Below are positions 29,732 through 34,020 of a stretch of DNA of 34,020 nt, piece by piece. Under the pieces are notes generated by a model. It did not search any database. It was not told where the DNA came from and saw nothing but the letters and a program-made list of their open reading frames with translations. A program made the position numbers and the translations under genes. This stretch comes from Thermoleophilia bacterium (GTDB taxonomy: Bacteria > Actinomycetota > Thermoleophilia > Miltoncostaeales > Miltoncostaeaceae). How positions within the stretch are numbered: the stretch's first letter is position 1; each line of letters opens with the position of its first letter. Where the stretch lies: positions 1 to 34,020 of the forward strand of contig JADLHW010000020.1 in assembly GCA_020848615.1 (NCBI GenBank). Direction: 5' to 3'.

Positions 29732-30343
29732 ATGGAGAAGCCCGCCTTCAAGCGCACAGTCGTCACCGCAGGAGTCGCCGCCGCGCTCAGCGCCGGCGCC
29801 GTCTCGCTCCCGGTGTTCGCCCAGAGCGGCGGTTCCACCGGCACCACCACGCAGGGCACCACGACGACCGACCCCGGCAACACGGGGAAGGCGCCCGACG
29901 AGGCCGACCGTCAGGCGCGGCAGGAGGAGTACCGGAAGGCCCTCGCCGACGAGCTGGGCGTGTCGGTGGACAAGCTGGAGGCCGCCGAGCAGGCCGCCCG
30001 GGAGAAGGTGTTCCTGGCGCACCTGGACGAGATGGTCACGGCCGGCCGCATCACCGAGGCCGACGCGACGGCCCTGAAGGAGGCCGCGGCGAACGGCAAG
30101 CTCGCCGAGAAGATGAAGGAGCTGGGCCTCAAGCGCCTGAAGGAGCGCCTTGACGCGGCGGTGAAGGCCAAGGAGCTCACCCAGGACCAGGCGGACCAGA
30201 TGTACGAGGACGCCGAGCAGCGCGCGGCGGACGGTGACCTGGGCCGTGGCTTCGGGTTCGGGTTCGGCATGGGCCGGGGCGGGCACGGCGGCCGCGGCCA
30301 CGGTCCGGGGGGCATGGGCATGGGCGGTTACCCCGGTCCCTGA
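29732..30343 (+). CDS. Exported helical protein with Gly/His/Met-rich tail, upstream of a two-component system
   Basis: 203 residues from ATG 29732, set by GGAGG at 29721-29725; the upstream ATG at 29657 would bury the signal. MEKPAFKRTVVTAGVAAALSAGAVSLPVFAQ is the signal region. A Thr/Gly linker follows, then a charged helical part (~65-170) with two related short units, VTAGRITEADATALKE and VKAKELTQDQADQMYED. The last ~30 residues (GFGFGFGMGRGGHGGRGH...) are rich in Gly, His and Met and could bind metal or stay disordered. Placed just before a response regulator and kinase, it may be the envelope partner or target of that system, like CpxP for CpxAR; this is inference. Confidence 0.75.
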   Translation: MEKPAFKRTVVTAGVAAALSAGAVSLPVFAQSGGSTGTTTQGTTTTDPGNTGKAPDEADRQARQEEYRKALADELGVSVDKLEAAEQAAREKVFLAHLDEMVTAGRITEADATALKEAAANGKLAEKMKELGLKRLKERLDAAVKAKELTQDQADQMYEDAEQRAADGDLGRGFGFGFGMGRGGHGGRGHGPGGMGMGGYPGP

Positions 30344-30345
30344 TC

Positions 30346-30396
30346 CCCGCATGGCCAATGCGGGTGACCGGCTCGCGTGGGGGCCGTCACCCGCAT
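30346..30396 (+). promoter_or_regulatory. Mutually exclusive hairpins between exported gene and response regulator
   Basis: Three related arms occur: CCCGCAT (30346-30352), ATGCGGGTGAC (30358-30368) and GTCACCCGCAT (30386-30396). The middle arm can pair with the first (7 bp, 5-nt loop) or with the third (11 bp, 17-nt loop), not both. The first hairpin follows the upstream stop by 2 nt like a terminator without a T-run; the second would sequester the middle arm. An attenuator-like switch or a protein-binding dyad are both possible. Confidence 0.45.
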
Positions 30397-30413
30397 CCGG
30401 CACTATCTGAGCT

Positions 30414-31097
30414 ATGCGCGTACTCGTCGTGGAGGACGATCCCCGTGTGCGGGGGTCGCTGGAACGGGCCCTCAGGGCCAACGGCCACTCGGTGGAGTCC
30501 GCCGAGGGCGGTGCCACGGGCCTGGCGGCGGTGGTGCGCGTGGCCCCGGACGCCGTGGTCCTGGACGTGAACCTCCCGGACATCAACGGCTTCGAGATCT
30601 GCCGGGAGCTGCGGCGCCGCGGCTACCTCACCCCCATCCTCATGCTCACCGCCCGGGACTCGGTGAGCGACCGCGTGGAGGGCCTGGACGCCGGCGCCGA
30701 CGACTACCTGGTGAAGCCGTTCGCCCTGGCCGAGCTGCTGGCCCGCCTGCGCGCCATCGGGCGGCGCGCCCCCGGCGCCGAGGCCAATGAGGACGGCCTG
30801 CTGGAGTACCTGGATCTGCGCCTGGACCTGCAGTCCCTCATGGCCGAGCGCGGCGGCCGGCGGTTCGAGCTCACGCGCACCGAGTTCCTGCTGCTCGAGC
30901 TGTTCATGCGGAACCCGGACCGCGTGCTCACCCGTGAGCTCATCCTGGACCGCGTGTGGGGGATGGACGCCCGCACGTCCACGAACGGCATCGAGGTGTA
31001 CGTGGGGTACCTGCGGCGCAAGCTGGAGGCCGGCGGTGAGTCGCGGCTGCTGCAGACGGTGCGCGGCTTCGGCTACGCCCTGCGGGACGCCCCGTGA
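30414..31097 (+). CDS. OmpR-family response regulator (MprA-like)
   Basis: 227 residues. The receiver (~1-118) has EDD (8-10), phosphoacceptor Asp51 (VLDVNLP), Thr79 (LTARD) and Lys101 (LVKPF). The winged-helix DNA-binding domain (~130-225) shows FELTRTEFLLLELFMRNPDRVLTRELILDRVWG and NGIEVYVGYLRRKL ... TVRGFGYALR. It is paired with the kinase whose GTG overlaps its stop by 4 nt. The resemblance to mycobacterial MprA fits an envelope-stress role, and phased CTCAGG repeats upstream of the preceding gene are a candidate target. Valine codons are 16 GTG : 2 GTC : 1 GTA by eye. Confidence 0.93.
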   Translation: MRVLVVEDDPRVRGSLERALRANGHSVESAEGGATGLAAVVRVAPDAVVLDVNLPDINGFEICRELRRRGYLTPILMLTARDSVSDRVEGLDAGADDYLVKPFALAELLARLRAIGRRAPGAEANEDGLLEYLDLRLDLQSLMAERGGRRFELTRTEFLLLELFMRNPDRVLTRELILDRVWGMDARTSTNGIEVYVGYLRRKLEAGGESRLLQTVRGFGYALRDAP

Positions 31098-32449
31098 GCT
31101 TCCGCACGCGCATCACGGTCGCCGCGGCCGTCGCCGTGGCGCTCGCCGTGGTGCTGAGCGCGTTCGCGGTGTACTCGGCGACGGCGACGGCGTTGCGCGG
31201 GCAGGTGGACTCCGACCTGCGCCGCCAGGCGGAGCGCAGCATCCAGGACGCGTTCCGGCCGCACCGCGGCCCCGGCGAGGCGTTCGGCGGACAGGTGTCC
31301 GGGCGGTTCGGGGGCCCCGGGGCGTTCGTGCAGCTCATCGACTCCACCGGCACCCCGGTGTCGCTGCCGTCGGGGGAGGTGGCACTGCCCGTGGCGTCGT
31401 CGGCCGCGAGGATCGCCCGGGACGGCGGCGACCCGGGGTACTCCACCGTGACGGCCGACGGTGAGGAGGTGCGGGTGCTCACCATCGCGTCGTCGCAGCG
31501 GGGCCTGGCGGTGCAGGTCGCCCGGCCGCTCACCGAGGTGAGCGCCACGCTCGACACGCTGCGCGCCCGGCTGGCGCTCATCTCGCTGGCGGGCATCGCG
31601 CTGGCCGGGGTGCTGGGCGCCGTGGTCGCCGCGCGCGGGGTGCGGCCGGTGCAGGCGCTCGCCGGCAGCGTGGATCACGTGGCGCGCACCGGGGACCTGT
31701 CGCACCGCATCCCGGTGGACGGCGACGACGAACCCGCGCGCCTGGCCCGCCGCTTCAACGAGATGCTCGCGAGCCTCGATCAGGCCCGGCAGGCGCAGGA
31801 CCGACTGGTGGCCGACGCCTCCCACGAACTGCGCACCCCGCTCACCGCGTTGCGCGCGAACGTGGAGCTGCTGGCGTCCGGGGCGCCGCTGGACGAGATC
31901 GAGCGCGGGACGCTGCTGGACGACCTCACCGTCCAGCTCGACGGCGTGAGCGGCCTGGTGGGCGACCTGGTGGAGCTCGCCCGCGGGGACCGCCCGGTGA
32001 CCGCCCCGGTACCGGTGGACTTCGAGGAGCTCGTGCACGACGCGGCGGCGCGGGCCCGGGCGTTCTGGCCGAATGCCGACATCCGCGTGCAGGGGACGTC
32101 CCGGGAGGTGATGGGCGATCCGGACGCCCTGGCCCGTGCCGTGGGCAACCTCATCGACAACGCCGTGAAGTACGGCGGTGACGGGCGGCCCGTGGAGATC
32201 GGCCTCGCCGACGGGGAGGTGACGGTGCGCGACCACGGTCCCGGCGTGCCGGAGGCCGACCGGGAGCGCGTGTTCGCCCGGTTCTGGCGGTCGCCGGAGG
32301 CCCGGTCCCGGCCCGGCACGGGCCTGGGCCTGTCGATCGTGCGGCAGGTGGCCGCCGGGCATGGCGGCTCCGTGACCGTCGAGGACGCCGACGGCGGGGG
32401 CGCGGTGTTCCGGCTGAGCCTGCCCGCGGTTCCCGCGCCGGCGGTCTGA
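31094..32449 (+). CDS. Membrane sensor histidine kinase (MprB-like)
   Basis: 451 residues from GTG 31094 (GTGA overlap with the regulator). TM1 is at ~8-30, followed by an extracytoplasmic region of ~125 residues; TM2 lies at ~157-178 (LALISLAGIALAGVLGAVVAA). A HAMP domain follows, then the HisKA segment with His244 in ASHELRTPLTALRANVELL, then the ATPase domain with N-box GNLIDNAVKYGG, G1 DHGPGVP and G2 GTGLGLSIV. It should phosphorylate the upstream regulator. The sensed signal is unknown; the linked exported protein may interact with its outer domain. Confidence 0.93.
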   Translation: MSFRTRITVAAAVAVALAVVLSAFAVYSATATALRGQVDSDLRRQAERSIQDAFRPHRGPGEAFGGQVSGRFGGPGAFVQLIDSTGTPVSLPSGEVALPVASSAARIARDGGDPGYSTVTADGEEVRVLTIASSQRGLAVQVARPLTEVSATLDTLRARLALISLAGIALAGVLGAVVAARGVRPVQALAGSVDHVARTGDLSHRIPVDGDDEPARLARRFNEMLASLDQARQAQDRLVADASHELRTPLTALRANVELLASGAPLDEIERGTLLDDLTVQLDGVSGLVGDLVELARGDRPVTAPVPVDFEELVHDAAARARAFWPNADIRVQGTSREVMGDPDALARAVGNLIDNAVKYGGDGRPVEIGLADGEVTVRDHGPGVPEADRERVFARFWRSPEARSRPGTGLGLSIVRQVAAGHGGSVTVEDADGGGAVFRLSLPAVPAPAV

Positions 32450-32463
32450 CCCCGGGGCAGCGG

Positions 32464-32532
32464 CCCCGGGGTTCCCCGCATTTCGCCGTGGCGGGCGGGC
32501 GTCGTAGCGTCGCGGAGGCGACCGATGTGCCC
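32464..32532 (+). repeat. Promoter/leader block, copy A
   Basis: Copy A contains GGGG-TTCCCCG (to 32478), then 26 nt, TAGCGT (32505-32510), GGAGG (32514-32518) and TGCCCCG. Copy B, 195-196 bp downstream, has the same elements in the same order, with the same 26-nt spacing between TTCCCCG and TAGCGT. The copies are diverged but collinear, indicating an old tandem duplication or convergence under one regulator. Confidence 0.55.
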
Positions 32533-32644
32533 CGGTCCCGCAGCGCGTGCGTCACCGACCGGCAGGGAGGCCGGATCGACCGGGCCGGAACCATCCGTCG
32601 CGGGCGGCGCGGCGACGTACGCCCCGCACCGCTCGCACATGTGA
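32525..32644 (+). CDS. Possible 39-residue small protein or leader peptide
   Basis: ATG 32525 lies 6 nt after a GGAGG and 14 nt after the TAGCGT box of copy A; TGA is at 32642-32644. The product starts MCPGPAARASPTGREAGSTG and ends in RSHM; it is Pro/Ala/Gly-rich, with no transmembrane or known motif. Placement of promoter, ribosome site and ATG is good, but codon use is not clearly coding. It may be a leader peptide, the relic of a duplicated gene start, or chance. Confidence 0.25.
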   Translation: MCPGPAARASPTGREAGSTGPEPSVAGGAATYAPHRSHM

Positions 32645-32658
32645 ACGTTGTGCGGGAA

Positions 32659-32729
32659 TGCAGGGGATTCCCCGTATATCGGACCGCGTCGGGGCGGACG
32701 TAGCGTCCGGTGGAGGGCCGGTGCCCCGC
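32659..32729 (+). repeat. Promoter/leader block, copy B (probable dctP promoter)
   Basis: GGGGATTCCCCG at 32663-32674 is nearly palindromic; GGGAAT (32654-32659) and ATTCCC (32667-32672) also form an inverted pair. After 26 nt comes TAGCGT (32701-32706), then GGAGG at 32712-32716 and a GTG at 32721 that is in frame with dctP, 25 codons upstream of the chosen start. The GTG corresponds in position to the ATG of copy A. Confidence 0.5.
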
Positions 32730-32744
32730 GGTGGGCGCAGCCCC

Positions 32745-32782
32745 CCGCCCGGGCTTCGGCCGGGCGGCCGATCCTCAATCGG
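32745..32782 (+). promoter_or_regulatory. Two hairpins in the dctP leader, next to the ribosome binding site
   Basis: CCGCCCGG...CCGGGCGG (32745-32767) folds on a TTCG-type loop, and CCGAT-CCTCA-ATCGG (32768-32782) follows immediately and runs into GGGGGGAG, the ribosome binding site of the GTG at 32796. The second stem could hide part of that site. This is structure seen in sequence; regulation is inferred. Confidence 0.35.
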
Positions 32783-32795
32783 GGGGAGCCACCAA

Positions 32796-33887
32796 GTGAA
32801 CGAGCGGAAGTGGGTCCGGACGATCCTTGCGCTGGGGGTGACCGGCGCGTTCGTCGCGGGTACCGCGGCGGCCTCTGCGGAGCCGGCGCGTGAGACGGGG
32901 ACGCGCGAGATCACCCTCGCCTACGTGACCACCCAGCAGCACCCGTACGGCCAGGCGATCGACTACTTCGTCCAGCAGGTGACCCGCCTGTCCGGCGGCA
33001 GCCTGAAGATCGTGCCGCGGGCCAGCTACCCGGCCGCCGAGCCGACGCTGCTCAGCGACGTCCGCGCCGGCACGATCCCGATGGCGACGATGTCGACCGC
33101 CGTGTTCGACTCCGCGGGCATCACCGCGTTCCAGGCGCTGCAGGCGCCGTTCCTGGTGAACGGCTACCCGCTGGAGAAGCAGATCATCGCGGGCCGCCTG
33201 GGGCGCAGCATCTCCGCGCGCGCCACCCAGCAGGCCGGGAACCTGTACGTGCTGGCGATCCATGAGGGCGGCATCCGGTACCCCCTGGGGTCGACCAAGA
33301 GCTTCACCTCGGTGAATGCCTTCAAGGGCGCGAAGATCCGTTCCGTGCAGTCGAAGGTGCTGTTCACCGGGCTGCAGGCGCTGGGCGCGAGCCCGGACCC
33401 GCTGGCCCTGCCCGAGGTGTACCTGGCCCTGAAGAACGGCACGGTGGACGGGATGGAGGCCAACATCGGCCTCATCGCCACGAACAAGTACTTCGAGGTG
33501 GCGAAGAACGTCACGGCGAACCTGCCGCTGTGGCCGTTCCCGACGGCCCTGTCGATCAACCGGGCGTTCTACAACAGCCTGTCGCGCGGCGAGCAGACCG
33601 CGCTGCGGACGGCGGCGAACCTGGTGCCGGCGTACTCGATCGGGATCGTCAGCAGGCGGTCCACCCTTCCCCAGGACCTCGTGAACTGCGGCGTGAAGTT
33701 CAAGTACGCCCGCAACAGCGAGGTGCTGAAGATGCGGGCACTGGGCCGGAAGGCGTACTCCACGCTCTCGCGGGACGCGACGACCCGTCAGTTCCTCGCC
33801 GCGATCCAGCGGATCAAGGCGGACTTCAAGCCGCCGGTGGCGAAGCGCTTCCCGAGCCGGTCCACGGGGAACTGCACCCTGTCGTGA
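32796..33887 (+). CDS. dctP: TRAP-type C4-dicarboxylate/sugar-acid transporter periplasmic-type binding protein (DctP family)
   Basis: 363 residues from GTG 32796, preceded by GGGGGGAG. The N-terminus is a signal peptide (KWVRTILALGVTGAFVAGTAAASA). The mature part follows the DctP pattern: ITLAYVTTQQHPYGQAIDYFVQQV, LSDVRAGTIPMATMST, then FKGAKIRSVQSKVLFTGLQALGASPDPLALPEVYLALKNGTVDGMEAN, which contains the Arg that binds the substrate carboxylate in this family. An in-frame GTG at 32721 would add 25 residues ahead of the signal and is less likely. No DctQ/DctM membrane genes are adjacent: a terminator and a convergent gene follow. It may serve distant membrane subunits. Confidence 0.88.
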   Translation: MNERKWVRTILALGVTGAFVAGTAAASAEPARETGTREITLAYVTTQQHPYGQAIDYFVQQVTRLSGGSLKIVPRASYPAAEPTLLSDVRAGTIPMATMSTAVFDSAGITAFQALQAPFLVNGYPLEKQIIAGRLGRSISARATQQAGNLYVLAIHEGGIRYPLGSTKSFTSVNAFKGAKIRSVQSKVLFTGLQALGASPDPLALPEVYLALKNGTVDGMEANIGLIATNKYFEVAKNVTANLPLWPFPTALSINRAFYNSLSRGEQTALRTAANLVPAYSIGIVSRRSTLPQDLVNCGVKFKYARNSEVLKMRALGRKAYSTLSRDATTRQFLAAIQRIKADFKPPVAKRFPSRSTGNCTLS

Positions 33888-33912
33888 CGCGGAACCCCCC
33901 AGCCGCGGCGAC

Positions 33913-33940
33913 GGGAGGGTCCGGGCGACCGGGCCCTCCC
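33913..33940. terminator. Strong bidirectional hairpin between convergent genes
   Basis: GGGAGGG-T-CCGG-GCGA-CCGG-G-CCCTCCC is a 12-bp stem (one T-G wobble) closed by a GCGA (GNRA-type) tetraloop, 26 nt after the dctP stop and 15 nt before the stop of the minus-strand gene. There is no T-tract, but it is the strongest terminator-like structure I found in the window. Confidence 0.65.
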
Positions 33941-33954
33941 ACCTCGCCGGACCG

Positions 33955-34020
33955 TCAGGGGGCGGTGTACTGACGCCAGCGCAACGCGGCGGCGTCCTCG
34001 GGGCGCGTCCATGCGAACAC
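33955..34020 (-). CDS. C-terminal fragment of an unidentified minus-strand gene
   Basis: Reading leftwards from the window edge, the frame is open and ends ...FAWTRPEDAAALRWRQYTAP with TGA at 33957-33955. GC-rich third positions and the terminator placed just beyond its stop suggest a real coding end. Twenty-one residues are too few to name a family; the rest lies outside the window. Confidence 0.45.
   Translation of the reverse strand: MFAWTRPEDAAALRWRQYTAP

Larger units (their letters stand above)
32450..32795. other. Regulatory intergenic region upstream of the TRAP binding protein gene
   Basis: 346 nt without a secure gene. It contains two copies of a promoter-like block (32464-32532 and 32659-32729), a 39-codon reading frame behind the first copy and two hairpins in the dctP leader. 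These are listed separately. Confidence 0.6.

Noticed and set aside
32721-32795. Earlier GTG start for dctP at 32721
   Set aside because: It would place 25 mostly polar, Pro/Gly-rich residues before the signal peptide. The GTG at 32796 has its own GGGGGGAG site. The earlier GTG may still matter as part of the duplicated leader.
33788-34012. Minus-strand 74-codon frame at the right edge
   Set aside because: It runs through the dctP 3' end and the terminator hairpin; the frame ending at 33955 fits the terminator layout better.
1-34020. CRISPR array, tRNA or rRNA genes
   Set aside because: I saw no regularly spaced direct repeats of 25-40 nt and no cloverleaf or rRNA signatures on either strand. 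A covariance-model scan was not possible here.

Overview
This is a very GC-rich, gene-dense bacterial chromosome segment. It probably comes from an actinomycetote. The evidence is the lhr-nei gene pair, which is also adjacent in mycobacteria, GTG starts, several TANNNT boxes 6-8 nt before start codons (leaderless-type promoters), and an MprAB-like two-component system. A Thermoleophilia-like lineage is an impression only. I see no rRNA, tRNA, CRISPR array, insertion sequence, integrase or phage gene.

Layout. 1-2806: 3' end of an Lhr-type helicase overlapping a Nei/Fpg DNA glycosylase. 2816-4303 (minus): a small exported protein and a YihY/BrkB membrane protein. 4630-5472: a beta-hydroxyacid dehydrogenase. 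5447-12184 (minus): a run read leftwards consisting of an ABC-2 exporter pair, a GH15 glucoamylase/trehalase, a cysteine-less receiver/glutaredoxin-like/thioredoxin-reductase-like flavoprotein and a membrane class III nucleotide cyclase; the last two are coupled through TGATG. 12238-12942: a methyltransferase with a leaderless-type promoter.

12953-25302 is a 12.3-kb carbohydrate catabolic island whose codon use differs from both flanks (GTC and GCG are common inside; GTG and GCC dominate outside). A FadR-type regulator sits in the centre. Leftwards run a KDG-type kinase, a KDPG-type aldolase and an aldose-epimerase-like protein. Rightwards run an SDR dehydrogenase, an M24 metallopeptidase-fold protein, an enolase-superfamily dehydratase, a GH13 alpha-glycosidase, two sugar ABC permeases, a Tat lipoprotein binding protein and the ATPase. 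The simplest reading is import of an alpha-glycoside, hydrolysis, oxidation to an aldonate, dehydration to a 2-keto-3-deoxy acid, phosphorylation and aldol cleavage. The glycosidase and the dehydratase both depart from their families at substrate-facing positions, no lactonase is recognisable and an M24 protein is embedded, so the substrate may not be an ordinary glucoside.

25343-34020 returns to host-like composition: a small hypothetical gene, an exported TIM-barrel/peptidoglycan-binding protein, an FkbM methyltransferase with a C-terminal beta domain, an HD-domain protein, an exported Gly/His/Met-tailed protein followed by an OmpR-type regulator and histidine kinase, and a TRAP-type binding protein whose promoter region is tandemly duplicated. 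The window ends in the C-terminus of an unidentified minus-strand gene. The best candidates for new biology are the island, the cysteine-less flavoprotein beside a cyclase, the duplicated promoter/leader before the TRAP gene, and the competing hairpins plus phased CTCAGG repeats around the two-component operon.
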